Position numbers and translations under genes: made by a program. From Luidia sarsii (Eukaryota > Echinodermata > Asteroidea > Paxillosida > Luidiidae), in NCBI GenBank assembly GCA_949987565.1, contig OX465120.1, forward strand, positions 1,777,037 through 1,841,036: a stretch of 64,000 nt of DNA, in the 5' to 3' direction. Of the stretch, positions 43,501 through 52,861 are shown piece after piece. The notes below the pieces were generated by a model. That model worked only from the letters and a program-made list of their open reading frames with translations. It did no database searches and had not been told where the DNA came from. Position 1 is the stretch's first letter. The number at the start of each line of letters is the position of its first letter.

Positions 43501-46500
43501 CATTCAATGAGGGTTTGCCCTTCCCCGACGTGTAGTCTGCACTGTATGCTCACTGCTTTTCCCGATTGCCTGGTGATTTGCGTCGGTGAGAATGTCATTC
43601 AATGAGGGTTTGCCCTTCACCGACTTGTTGTCAGCACTGTATGCTCAGTGCTTTCCCGGGTTGCCTGGTGATTTGCGTCAGTGAGAAGGTCATTCAATGA
43701 GGGTTTGCCCTTCCCCGACGTGTAGTCGGCACTGTATGCTCAGTGCTTTCCCGGGTTGCCTGGTGATTTGCGTCAGTGAGAAGGTCATTCAATGAGGGTT
43801 TGCCCTTCCCCGACGTGTAGTCAGCACTGTATGCTCAGTGCTTTGCCACATTGCCTGGTGATTTGCGTCGGTGTGAATGTCATTCAATGAAAGTTTTGCC
43901 CTTCCCCGACGTGTAGTCAGCACTGTGTTCTCAGTGCTTTACCCGATTGCCTGGTGATTTGCCTCGGTGAGAATGTCATTCAATGAGGGTTTTGCCCTTC
44001 CCCGACGTGTAGTCAGCACTGTATGCTCAGTGCTTTGCCCGATTGCCTGGTGATTTGCCTCGGTGAGAATGTCATTCAATGAGGGTTTTGCCCTACCCCG
44101 ACGTGTAGTCAGCAATGTATGCTCAGTGCTTTGCCCGTTTTCCTGTTGATTTGCGTCGGTGAGAATGTCATTCAATGAGGGTTTGCCCTTTCCCGACGTG
44201 TAGTCAGCACTGTATGCTCAGTGCTTTGCCCGTTTTCCTGTTGATTTGCGTCGGTGAGAATGTCATTCCATGAGGATTTTGCCCTACCCCGACGTGTAGT
44301 TAGATAATGTACATTATCGTCCATTAGCATTTGGGGGTTAAAACATTCGAATGAACTCCGGGGTGAGCGTAATGACGATCATTGTTTTGAGGATGATTCT
44401 CAAAGACGTCATCCCAATCATTGTTGCACCCAGGCGAGCTGTACAGCTACCACCTAGCGCGCATGCTCGGCATCACCAACCTGCCGCCATTGCACGTCTC
44501 CATGGCGACCACCAACGGCAGCTTCTGGCGCGACCAGACCGCCAACTTCCAAGAGGCCGGCTGGGAGGACGGGCGACCGGTCCTACTCACCAAGTGGATC
44601 GCGGGACTGGACAAGTGAGTGTGGGGCGCCGCTAGCGTCGAGGCGCGTTTGGGGTTGATGACGAGCGCGCCCTCAAGCGGCGGTTGCTATGCGAGTCTGC
44701 TCGCCGGCCCTGTTGTCGTAGTATAAGCGACGGGCGGGTATGTTAAGATCGTATACGAGGGAAGGTTTGCCTGAAGTTTCGATCCTGGCAGGACCTTTCT
44801 CAATAGTGGCAAAATAGAGCAAAGGATTGAAAAAAGAAAGGGCATTTGTTTTTGTGAAAAGAAATTAGTCTTACTTAATACTGTAAGTAAACGAAACCAC
44901 AAGGCAAATAATGATTATGAAGTGGTACCAAGTTAGACAAGACTTGAAGGTTTGCATGGTGGAAATACTAAGTGGTACCAAGTTCTTTTCCAGGCTGATA
45001 GGACCAATATTGTAAAACTAAAATGTTTCGATCCCTACACAAGGAGAGATCCTGCTACATGAGAGATCCTGCCCTATTGAAAACGACTCTACCGCGCACG
45101 TTAGGGCCATGGGTGCTACGTCACAGCCAGTCATAGCAGCAGTTTGCGCATGCGCGGCTGCAATCAAAAAAAGACGCCAAAAACCGACGCTTTTGACAAG
45201 AATGCTCGATTTTGACGGCCGATTTTTCCTCGTTTTTCTATCCTTTTTCCTTAATCGAAGGGCCTACCTCCCCGAAACACTCGTTCAGGGACCGTATCCC
45301 ATCGGCTCGCACACTCGGCGACTGAGGTCCCTGAACATGACGGAACTAACCTACCTGCTGCAGTGGAGCGACCTCATTCTCTTCGACTATCTGATCGCCC
45401 ATTTCGACAGGTGAGTGGCTCTTGCGGGCGCCCTTTGGTGTCCGTGACGTCATTCCTAGAGGGCGCCCTCGGCCGGGGATCCTCGGGGTCATCTCACACC
45501 GTGAACATCAATAGCCTGAAAATCAAGCGAACAAAACATTGAAAAAGAAATTGAAAAGAAAATTCATGTCAGATTTTCAAGGTGATTTGTTATCAGTGGT
45601 TCTATTCCTGCCCATTTTATTGGTGGTAAATGACTGCAATATTGGACATGCCTGTGGTACGAGCACTCGTGCACAGAGGGCGTCGACCTTTGTTTCGTCA
45701 TCTCCCCGCCTCCCAGGCGGCGGCGTGATGACGTCAATGCATTATGGTGTACGCATGAGGTTAATCGTAAAGCCCTGGACACCTTGTGGCCTCTTGGTGG
45801 CAGCAGACACCGCGTGTGCTATCCAGCGATGATTGCCACACTTTCATACGATTATCCGTGTGGTCTCCCACTGTGAACCTGCCAGTCCACAAGATGTCAT
45901 CCCGACTCGATCCCGACAGACCGCACACCGAGGTACCGTCCCTGTAGTTGACCTTTGACATTGTGAGCCACAGTCCTTCCGGTCCCATATCTCGTGTCGG
46001 ACAGGTCTCCCCATTTCCGGCACCGGTGTGACAGTCTAAAATGGGTGGCATGATCAAATGGGTGGGCTGCCATATAATTATGGGCAATCAGGTTAGCGTA
46101 AAGGGCGCCCGCACGCGCTCAGTTCACCCACCCATCTTAATTAGCACGCCGCCTATTTCGGCTATTTCAGCAGGTTGTCGCTACGTGCTCAGATGGGTGG
46201 TGACGTCGCCCACCCATTTCAGCACGGCCACCCACTTCAGATCGTGACACCGGGAACAAAAACAAAAAACCACAGTCGGGCTGCAATGTCTCCTCGCCCA
46301 AAATGGCGTCGACGTAAAGCCCTGTATAGAATTTAACCGATCCGGTCTTGTGTCGTCCTTCCTAGGTTCACTATCAATCTATCCAGCGTGCGCTACTACA
46401 ACGACACGGGCCTCCTCCGCTCCCAGGTGCACAACCTGGTCCGCGACCCGGCCACCAAGCAGCTGTGGATCGTGGACAACGAGAGCGGTCTACTGGACGG

Positions 46501-46813
46501 CTACTCCTACCTCCTGGTGGACGGCAGCGACGACAGCCTCCTGCAGGGTCTCCTCCACGAAGAGATGCTGGGCATGCTCTGCCTCTTCCGCCGCTCCACC
46601 GGCGACCGCGTGCGGGCGCTGCTCGAGCACCCGGAGCCGGCCCGGCTCCTGACAGAGCGCGTCCGGCGCGCGGACCCGGACGCCGGGGGCGCCTTCCCGT
46701 CGCTGGCCGGCATCCACCGCCACGCGCAGATGTTGGGCCAGCGACTGCGCCAGATCCGGAGCTGGATGGACGGGTGCCAGCAGCGAAACGCACGGGAGAG
46801 ACTCAAGGGTTGA
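39553..46813 (+). CDS. FJX1: four-jointed / FJX1 Golgi kinase, complete five-exon gene, 647 residues
   Basis: Exons 39553-40540, 43180-43356, 44434-44614, 45261-45410 and 46366-46813 join in phase through GT-AG introns to a 647-residue protein ending TGA. Four-jointed kinases act in the Golgi lumen and phosphorylate cadherin repeats of Fat and Dachsous in planar cell polarity (family knowledge). Seen here: a hydrophobic signal or membrane anchor at residues 9-27, a long Ala/Gly/Pro-rich stem to about 310, the family landmark EDLYWS near 315-320, paired Cys at 359 and 376, HFDR at 496-499 and an intact DNE (536-538), the metal-binding motif needed for kinase activity in Drosophila Fj. It is longer than human FJX1 (about 440 residues), mostly through the stem. 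The start is the first ATG after the GA tract. I saw no AATAAA soon after the stop. Confidence 0.95.
40780..41440. repeat. (CAGC)n/(CAAC)n simple repeat in FJX1 intron 1
   Basis: CAGCCAGCCAACCAGC units with CTATCCATCCAACCAACCAG blocks recurring at about 41090, 41170, 41260 and 41320. The Gly/Trp/Leu/Ala minus-strand frames are artefacts. Confidence 0.95.
42009..42180. repeat. two family A motifs in inverted arrangement
   Basis: The minus-strand copy at 42009-42049 and the plus-strand copy at 42057-42104 face each other (TTGCCTTTGGGAAAGGTCCT, then GCTAGGATCGTACGTCAGGC). The plus copy is followed by the GAGCAGTTTTGCAACG tail seen at 28.9 and 29.1 kb. Confidence 0.75.
42300..42475 (-). mobile_element. 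family B element tail, copy 2
   Basis: Minus strand: CAGACGAATACAGGACACTT, then TTTGAAACGTCGAG, CGGTTCTTCTCAGAACCACG and CACAAAAGAGCAACCC. Same block order as 23905-24045, with a decayed core. Confidence 0.6.
42575..42700 (-). mobile_element. tRNA-derived SINE head, copy 2
   Basis: Minus strand: B box in GGTCTCGGGTTCAAATCCCG, preceded by GTGCTGGAGAGCACTGTTAG. The adjacent GATGGTGGCCTTCCCTAATA matches the flank of the copy at 16088-16215. Confidence 0.75.
42866..43136 (+). repeat. dispersed repeat of about 270 bp carrying a YY1-like motif, copy 1
   Basis: ATAAACCTTGCACAAACTGT to TAGGCC matches 48752-49068 over its whole length (about 90 percent by eye). It contains CCAAGATGGCGGAC (43074-43087), a YY1-like site, and lies just before FJX1 exon 2. 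Confidence 0.85.
43180..43356 (+). CDS. FJX1: FJX1 exon 2
   Basis: Acceptor TTTTCTGTGCAG, donor ACGG-GTGAGT. Residues 330-388 ([20 protein letters not shown] at the start), followed by Cys359 and Cys376 in [20 protein letters not shown], a segment well conserved in four-jointed proteins. Confidence 0.95.
43395..44315. repeat. roughly 95-bp minisatellite in FJX1 intron 2, about nine units
   Basis: The unit contains TTGCCTGGTGATTTGCGTCG, then GTGAGAATGTCATTCAATGA, GGGTTTGCCCTTCCCCGACG and AGTCAGCACTGTATGCTCAG. A lone related monomer is at 52758-52850, 8.4 kb downstream. Confidence 0.95.
44434..44614 (+). CDS. FJX1: FJX1 exon 3
   Basis: Acceptor TTGCACCCAG, donor ACAA-GTGAGT. Residues 389-448: [20 protein letters not shown], then the kinase N-lobe/core region ending [11 protein letters not shown]. 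Phase 1 in, phase 2 out. Confidence 0.95.
44768..45050. repeat. two decayed family A motifs in FJX1 intron 3
   Basis: GCCTGAAGTTTCGATCCTGG then CAGGACCTTTCTCAA (44768-44802), and ATGTTTCGATCCCTACACAA (45022-45041). Confidence 0.55.
45261..45410 (+). CDS. FJX1: FJX1 exon 4
   Basis: Acceptor TTCCTTAATCGAAG, donor ACAG-GTGAGT. Residues 449-498, including [16 protein letters not shown], the family's catalytic-loop-like region. Two CTCF-like GAGGGCGCC sequences lie just downstream (45430-45475). Confidence 0.95.
46366..46813 (+). CDS. FJX1: FJX1 exon 5 (last)
   Basis: Acceptor GTCGTCCTTCCTAG. Residues 499-647 and stop. It carries [14 protein letters not shown] with the DNE metal-binding motif, then a long helical C-lobe ([20 protein letters not shown]) ending in RNARERLKG. 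Confidence 0.95.
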
Positions 46814-48055
46814 TCATGAATTGATGAAGCCATCTTCCTTTTCGCCTATAAACTTTCAACCCCCCCCCCCGCCGGACACCAGCGAAATCAAAACTCCAAA
46901 ACCGAGTTACGAAAAGGGGGAGACGCATGAAGGCAATCTTTCTGTGCACTTATCACCCTCGAACGTTATTATTGTCAAGTAGCATCATTCGCCACGATGA
47001 AAAAAAAACTTCTTTTGCAAATTTTGTTTCTCGTCAAAAATCTTGTCAACGTTGCCAGTCGCTTATCCATTGACTAAGATAATAAGATATCAACTCGGTT
47101 GCCCTGCAATGTTTGAAAATGGCCAATGTTTGCAGACGATTGCACGGAGAAAAAAACCTACTAGCCTTATTACCTCTGTACCATCAACGCTTATCCCACC
47201 ACAATAACAAACAAGTTGGTGTCTCCATTGTGCAAACGCAATTTCTGTTGTCTGAACCACATTTGATTCAAACCTCGATATTCAAAGTCCTGCCAATTTT
47301 CGAATCGACCCCGACTTCAAAATCAAAGGAAAATCAAGGGTACCATCAACTGAACCGTGGAATGTGATTTCGTGGCAACAATACCGCTATTGTTCTATCC
47401 CCTATGGAAAAAAAAGTGTACAGAGCGACTGTCCATTGTCGACCCCATTCGAGCTCACAGAAATACCAAAGACAGTTTATAATGACTCACTGCATGCGGG
47501 CCTTTCGTCAAGGAGATCCGGGTACTCCAAACAAAAAAAAGGTCTCAATTTCAATTCGAGCACACGACAGCTGTTCCACACATTCCACAATACTTAGCTA
47601 TACGAGTATGACGACGGTGTTCTGAAAGCAATCACCTTCAACACGAGAGGGCGCTAAGCCGAATCAGTGAGTGAATCGCTTTCTCGTTCGAAGCCAAACT
47701 CTCCAAGAGTTCACCCAGGAGCTGAAGCAGGAAACGCGGCAAACGTTACATTTTTACCCACTGATAAATTGATTCCAAAAAGATATCAGCCGAGTTAGCG
47801 GAGGTAAGTTTTACTACTGTCAGAACCACTTTCGTATTATTGTTTCGTTCCCGTTTGTGAATATATTATGAGCGAGTTCGACGCGCAAGGTCATTTTTTT
47901 TTTTTAGAAAGATATGGTGTTGAAAGATACGGGCTTTTTTTTTTCTTCACAAGAATAGTCGATGAAGTCTTGGGGAACGTGCATCCGAATGGTATCCATT
48001 TATACGATTCAAATGAATCTCTTTGCTAGTTGCAATAGCTTTGGGGGTACTGACA
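46814..48055. other. FJX1 3' flank, mostly unique
   Basis: No canonical polyadenylation signal was recognised. At 47641-47650 an AGAGGGCGCT (CTCF-like) occurs. A strong donor (GCGGAG-GTAAGT at 47808-47816) ends a short stretch without a long frame and could be a non-coding first exon of a downstream gene. Confidence 0.35.
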
Positions 48056-48059
48056 TATA

Positions 48060-48435
48060 CCGACCTTGGAGTACAATTTTGTTACTCTGTTACCTGGTGT
48101 GGGTAGACAAAGGGTTGATGTGCAATGACCCTGTCTACCAATTGTATCCAGTCACCTGGTGCGGGTAGACAAAGGGTTGGTGCGTGATGACATTGTCTAC
48201 AAATTGTATTCAGTCACCTGGTGCGGGAAGACAAAGGGTTGGTGTGTGATGACACTGTCTACCATTTATATTCAGTCACCTGGTGTGGGTAGGCAAAAGG
48301 TTGGTGTGCAATGACCCTGTCTACCAATTGCATTCAGTCACCTGGTGTGGGTAGACAAAGGGTTGATGTGTGATGACCCTGTCTACCAACTTTATTCAGT
48401 CACCTGGTGTGGGTATACAAAGGGCTTGGTATACG
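48060..48435. repeat. roughly 62-bp minisatellite, six units
   Basis: The unit is CACCTGGTGTGGGTAGACAA, then AGGGTTGGTGTGTGATGACC and CTGTCTACCAATTGTATTCA. Frames across it are artefacts. Confidence 0.93.
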
Positions 48436-48439
48436 ATGA

Positions 48440-48750
48440 CTCCCAGCTATGTACAATATATAGCAGCACATTGCTGCAAAATTGCAACATCTCTTTTAAA
48501 AAGAAATATTTGATGATAATGAGACAGATATTAAAAAATAGATTACACAATGTACAGTATTTTACGTAGTTACAACATTTCCGAGAGCATTGTGCAAAAT
48601 CACAGCCAATAATTGTAGTAATTTATCATAGATAATGACAAACTTTATTTACTCTAGATCTAGCGAGAATATTATGATAATTTCTTTCCCTTTGTCTTCA
48701 GCACAGATCATATTGATTTGGTAATAATTATTAAAATGACGTGTGAATAC
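48440..48750. other. AT-rich non-coding stretch
   Basis: Nothing recognised. Confidence 0.5.
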
Positions 48751-48751
48751 T

Positions 48752-49068
48752 GGTATTAATATGTAAATGCTATTATATACATTGAGAAACAGTTAGGATA
48801 AACCTTGCACCAACTGTATAGCGTTAATTCTGTAGGGTACGCAGGTTTCATAGTAGACTCTGGTACCTTTTTTTTTTTTGCTAATGGCTATTCCGTGCGA
48901 AACTGACGCCAGAAATTGCCGTATTGGTGCAGCTGACGTAGCTACCGTGCTTTACCAAGGGGGAACCCTGGGAACAAGACCGGTCAACCCGTTGCCAAGA
49001 TGGCGGACACTGGCTTCAACCAGCCGGCCCTTCGCCATAGGCTGTTTATGAAAATAATGTAGGCCTAG
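48752..49068 (+). repeat. dispersed repeat carrying a YY1-like motif, copy 2
   Basis: Second copy of 42866-43136 in the same orientation, including GCCAAGATGGCGGACACTGG. It is followed by TTCGGGCTTAGGCTTTGG, which resembles a family F end. Confidence 0.85.
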
Positions 49069-49144
49069 GTTCGGGCTTAGGCTTTGGTCGCATTTCTCTT
49101 ACCTATTATAATGCCACGGACAGCTACAAACAAGCGTTTGGCCC

Positions 49145-49275
49145 CTGTTTCTTGGTGAACACACTGACGACGGGCAGAGTACACACTGCCCGAAACGTTG
49201 AGTTAATACCGGCTCTCCTTTCAGAGCCACACTCCTTCTCGAAAGAGAAGTGTTATACGGTGTACACCGCAAACC
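49145..49275 (+). mobile_element. family B element tail with the best hammerhead-like core, copy 3
   Basis: CTGACGA (49164-49170), one C, a perfect 6-bp stem GGGCAG (49172-49177) / CTGCCC (49186-49191), then GAAAC (49192-49196). It is followed by CGGCTCTCCTTTCAGAGCCA, CGAAAGAGAAGTGTTATACG and CACCGCAAACC, the family B order. Confidence 0.65.
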
Positions 49276-49395
49276 TTCCACACTTCGTATTTCAACCACA
49301 CAAACCTTCAAGACGTAGTCTTACCGAGCAAATACCTTCTTCAAATTGGACGATAAACCATAACCTGGATTTTCAGGTTTTGTCCGATACATGGA

Positions 49396-49710
49396 TTGGT
49401 AAAGAACTATAGCCGTGCCATCAGTATTCCACCGTGGCAGGGAGGTGTTCTTAAAATAATTACGCAACAATTGGACAGCTGCCAGCAGATTAAGACAATG
49501 GATTTTTTGTATTACTTTGCGATGTTTATTCCAGGGATAGCTGGGGATGAGACTCAGAATGAGTCTCACACCGAACTGAAATGGTGTCTAGTCGAAGACT
49601 GCCTGAATTTCTCAGGCCTCGTAATCCCCCACGATAGAGTTATAAAGTGGTGTGTAGCACGGAATAAGATCGCTGATGACTTGCAGTTCTGGATAACGCT
49701 GGTCTTATAG
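49396..49710 (+). CDS. unsupported open frame, 104 codons, possible gene fragment
   Basis: The frame SRAISIPPWQGGVLKIITQQ, then ELKWCLVEDCLNFSGLVIPH, has balanced amino acid usage, unlike the repeat artefacts. It ends in TAG at 49710. The third codon positions are AT-leaning, unlike the two certain genes. There are no clear splice sites. It may be a fragment of a transposon protein or a gene remnant, or chance. Confidence 0.2.
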   Translation: MVKNYSRAISIPPWQGGVLKIITQQLDSCQQIKTMDFLYYFAMFIPGIAGDETQNESHTELKWCLVEDCLNFSGLVIPHDRVIKWCVARNKIADDLQFWITLVL

Positions 49711-49737
49711 TAAAAGTGATGGTCCCGTACAGAACTA

Positions 49738-50199
49738 CACTATGAACATCTAAACCGTGAAAATGGGGTGAAAATGTCATTTAGCCGTGAAAAGAAAATT
49801 CACCGTGTTTTCACCCCTATTTCATGGCACACAATTGGGCAAGTCATGTTCAATGTGTTTTCACCAGTGGTCTCCAGGGCCACATTCCTGGTGGTAAATG
49901 GCTAGAGGCAATTTAGAAGTATCCGGGAGTGACAGTTACAAGGACACAATACAGTAACTCTATTGGGGCTGGTGGTCCCTACTGGTAATTGAATTAGCCA
50001 TCCCTCAAGGCTGGGGCTTGCTGCCTTAGATATTCACGTTTTTTTAGGGTCTCTTTAGTGACCTGAAGATGTCCTAATCAGGTCAGAGAAGTGATTATTT
50101 TCACGTGAATTCACTGTAAAATGCACCGTGAAATCACTTTTTAGTTTCACGGCGAAATGACATTTTCACCCCTCTTTCACGGTTTAGATGTTCATAGTG
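49738..50199 (+). mobile_element. 462-bp CACTA-type MITE with 3-bp target duplication
   Basis: The ends are inverted: CACTATGAACATCTAAACCG, then TGAAAATGGGGTGAAAATGT and CATTTAGCCGTGAAA, matches the reverse complement of the right end with few changes. It is flanked by CTA on both sides (49735-49737 and 50200-50202). CACTA termini with 3-bp duplications define the EnSpm/CACTA superfamily. The interior has no transposase. Confidence 0.88.
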
Positions 50200-50220
50200 C
50201 TAGCTGCGCACTGACCTTGT

Positions 50221-50690
50221 GTGTTGATGGAAACTATGTCTGAGGACGATGTTACTCGCAAGGACTATCTATGGGCTTCCTGGTGTACGATGGAGAGGCC
50301 TGCTACGTCACAACGGAGTTGGGGCTCCAAGGGGTGTCGGGGAACATTCTATGGCATTTTCTCTGTAGTGTATCAAAGGACCGGAGAACACACAGGAGAG
50401 CACATTTACCGAGGATCCACTCCTAACCTGAATTCTAAAACTTCAGGATATTTAATTGATATTAACGAAGTGAAATAATTATATACAAATTAACCACAAG
50501 TTATTGCCCATAGAATAATGCACGGTCTGTTTGCCACTAGATCTTGCTGCTCGATGAACTTGGTTACCAATGTGCAGGGCCTATACATAATTGGTAATGG
50601 TCAAAAGATTGCCACAGTTTGTGTGTTTAATCACATTCCAAAAAAAGAAATCCTGCGAAGGTTTTTAGCTCAAATGGTAATCTGAGAAAG
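50221..50690. other. non-coding stretch with one short weak frame
   Basis: An 85-codon plus-strand frame (50221-50478) has no splice context and no recognisable domain. It is not called a gene. Confidence 0.35.
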
Positions 50691-50699
50691 TAGAATAAG

Positions 50700-50908
50700 G
50701 CAAAAAAAACCGTCACGATTTACGCACCGTTCTGTAAGTACTAAATTGTTTGTCGATGTTTAAGTGAAGATTTCTCGAGAAATACAGCATCCCAGACCGT
50801 AAGATTTCAACATGAGGATTCTATCATGACCATCTACAGACTGTGTAAATTAGAAGGAAAGCTGTGGACATCTATGTTTTCCGATCTTCCAAATGTTGTG
50901 TTGGGCCT
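50700..50908 (+). mobile_element. decayed AGCCCCTACACAACATTGGT-family MITE, partial
   Basis: Only the right half is recognisable (CATCTACAGACTGTGTAAAT, then GATCTTCCAAATGTTGTGTT and GGGCC-TTTAA). Confidence 0.6.
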
Positions 50909-50909
50909 T

Positions 50910-51335
50910 TAAAAAAACACTTACACATTCTCAGGTTAGTAACAGTAGGCCGTAGGCGTCATGTATCATGACAGTGTGATAATTGTGTGTATTAATTTGT
51001 GTACTAAATCATTGTCTATCTCATCTCTTCCTATTCGGTCAATTATTGATTCTTCCTGCTCCGATTCGACCATTACTTTTGCCATATTTTTCAGTACGTA
51101 AGAGCGATGTAATTGTATTCGGGAACATAGCAGTGCCTTGGGAATAGCATTATTTTTTTTGTAAATAAATAAATAAATAAAAACACCAAATAATTTGAAC
51201 CGTCAGCGTACGTTTTCTTTCAATCGAAGTCGTGTGTAATAAAAAGCCGCTGCTAGAGATTCGAATAAATATTTTAATGCAATTTTCCAAAACTCGACTT
51301 GGTACAAGTTCAAGGCATGGAAATGGGAGGCCCTA
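50910..51335. other. AT-rich non-coding stretch
   Basis: (AAAT)n-like TAAATAAATAAATAAA near 51160. Nothing else is seen. Confidence 0.5.
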
Positions 51336-51336
51336 G

Positions 51337-51510
51337 GCTTCGGTTTTGAATGATACACACCAGCCTTTTGAAAAATAATCCATTCAAAGCTTCAACTTCA
51401 CCCCCCAAAAAATCTAACCTGTGTTTTCAGCTTTCGGGGGACAGAGACGAAGCCGGAGCCGAAGCCGGAGCCGAAGCCTAAGCTGGGTTTTGAAAAGAAA
51501 GGGCCTACGA
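51337..51510 (-). mobile_element. foldback element, family F copy 2 (degenerate)
   Basis: The right arm GAAGCCGGAGCCGAAGCCTA, then AGCTGGGTTTTGAAAAGAAA and GGGCCTA, is the reverse complement of the left arm at 20061. The left end (AGGCCCTAGGCTTCGGTTTT) is shortened. Confidence 0.6.
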
Positions 51511-51539
51511 TTGCGCCGGAAACCAGCGAAAGAATAGGA

Positions 51540-52380
51540 CTGTTTGTGGCCGCTTGGTGGCAGCAGACAACCCGGACGTTGACCGCCAATGTTTGTCGAA
51601 GAGGGCGCACTTCTACGCGTACTGTCTCTCGCAGCCTCGATGTGGGCGGGCGGCGTGACCCCTGTAGAATACATGCCGCGTTCCAATCGCGTCGTGATTA
51701 CCGTGTTCACGAGTTCACTAGTCGTGAAGAGGCGTTCCAATCGTCTGGTAACTCGTGGTCACCAGTCGTGAACTGAATGCAGACATCTTGTCTCCAGTTC
51801 ACGACTTGGAAACAAAATGGAGTCAGGAGGTCAAAGGGCAAACAGTTTTGACCAACATCGATGCATGCATGAGTTACAATAAGATACATACGGTGGCGGC
51901 TTCTGTAGCCAGGAACGAAAAGGTGAATTTACCAGGAATTTAATACGCTGTTCTACACGCATATTTCAGGATAATTCCAAATACATTAGCTGCGAGTCGA
52001 CGTCGTACGAGTTGTCCGACTCGCGTACGTTAGTGAAAACCAGCCGCGTAGCAACTAGCATTACTATTCGGTCTTTGCGCTTGCGCAATGTGCGTGTTGG
52101 TGTGGTGTTGGTGAGTAGCATTGGAATGCAGCCCACTCGTGAACTGGGAAATACTGGTCGTGAACACCATAAACACGACGTGATTGGAACGCAGCAACTG
52201 TACTCGCGGCAGCGATTGCCGGGATGCGTGATGAAGGGCGCCCCCACCCGTGCAAGGATAGCTGGACTTAAAAAAAGGCGCCGACGTCAATACCCACACT
52301 ATGTGTCTGGGTGACCCGCACGAACGGGGTTCAGATCGGGAGGCGACGTCTTTCGACAAGGAACGCCGCGGTCTACACGT
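51540..52380. other. unique, CpG-containing stretch with inverted GTTCACGA motifs
   Basis: GCGTTCCAATCGCGTCGTGA, then GTGTTCACGAGTTCACTAGT (51672-51720), has an inverted relative at 52122-52200 (CCCACTCGTGAACTGGGAAA, then CACGACGTGATTGGAACGCA). The pair could be the ends of a roughly 530-bp mobile element. No coding exon is supported. Confidence 0.45.
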
Positions 52381-52384
52381 CGGC

Positions 52385-52750
52385 TGAATTCACTCACTGA
52401 AATTTCAGAACTGTGCATGTTATAGCTGCAATTGCTACCCGTCACGTCGTCTCTCGGTGAATCCCGGGTACACACGGACCGCTTGGGACGACCTGTAGGT
52501 CGAGTTCGGGTCGGTCTGTTGATTCTCCGGTCAGCGCTCACCCTCGTTCTCAGCGCTCGAAACCAACACGAAAACGACCCCCCAAAGAACGCAGCCGCAC
52601 TCGGAACAGCGTCGCACGTACAGCCACCTCTTCGCCAGGGTTGTTCATCACGCAACAGCGCCGGCCGAGAACGCGTTATTAACGCGACCGAACTCGACCA
52701 CCGCGAGGTACCGTGCGTTGGGTCGCGCCGTCTCTTAACCTCGGACTGAA
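52385..52750 (+). other. CpG-rich segment, possible non-coding first exon of the GPCR gene
   Basis: High CpG content without depletion and a consensus donor at its end (ACTGAAG then GTAAGAAG, 52751). The next plausible acceptor on this strand is TCAAATCTCAG at 59178-59188, directly before the GPCR 5' UTR. This would give a 6.4-kb first intron. The transcription start is not determinable from sequence. Confidence 0.35.
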
Positions 52751-52757
52751 GGTAAGA

Positions 52758-52850
52758 AGTCGACACTCAATGAAGGGGGTTTGCCCCTGCTCGACGTACA
52801 ACAGGCACCGCGTGCATATCAGTGCTTTGCCCGATTGCCGGCTAATTTGG
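52758..52850 (+). repeat. lone monomer of the FJX1-intron 95-bp repeat
   Basis: CACTCAATGAAGGGGGTTTG, then CATATCAGTGCTTTGCCCGA, matches the unit of the 43395-44315 array at about three quarters of positions by eye. Confidence 0.7.
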
Positions 52851-52861
52851 TGGGTTTTTTT

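Noticed and set aside
46374..46833. Overlapping frames in FJX1 exon 5 on both strands
   Set aside because: Shadows of the GC-rich kinase exon.
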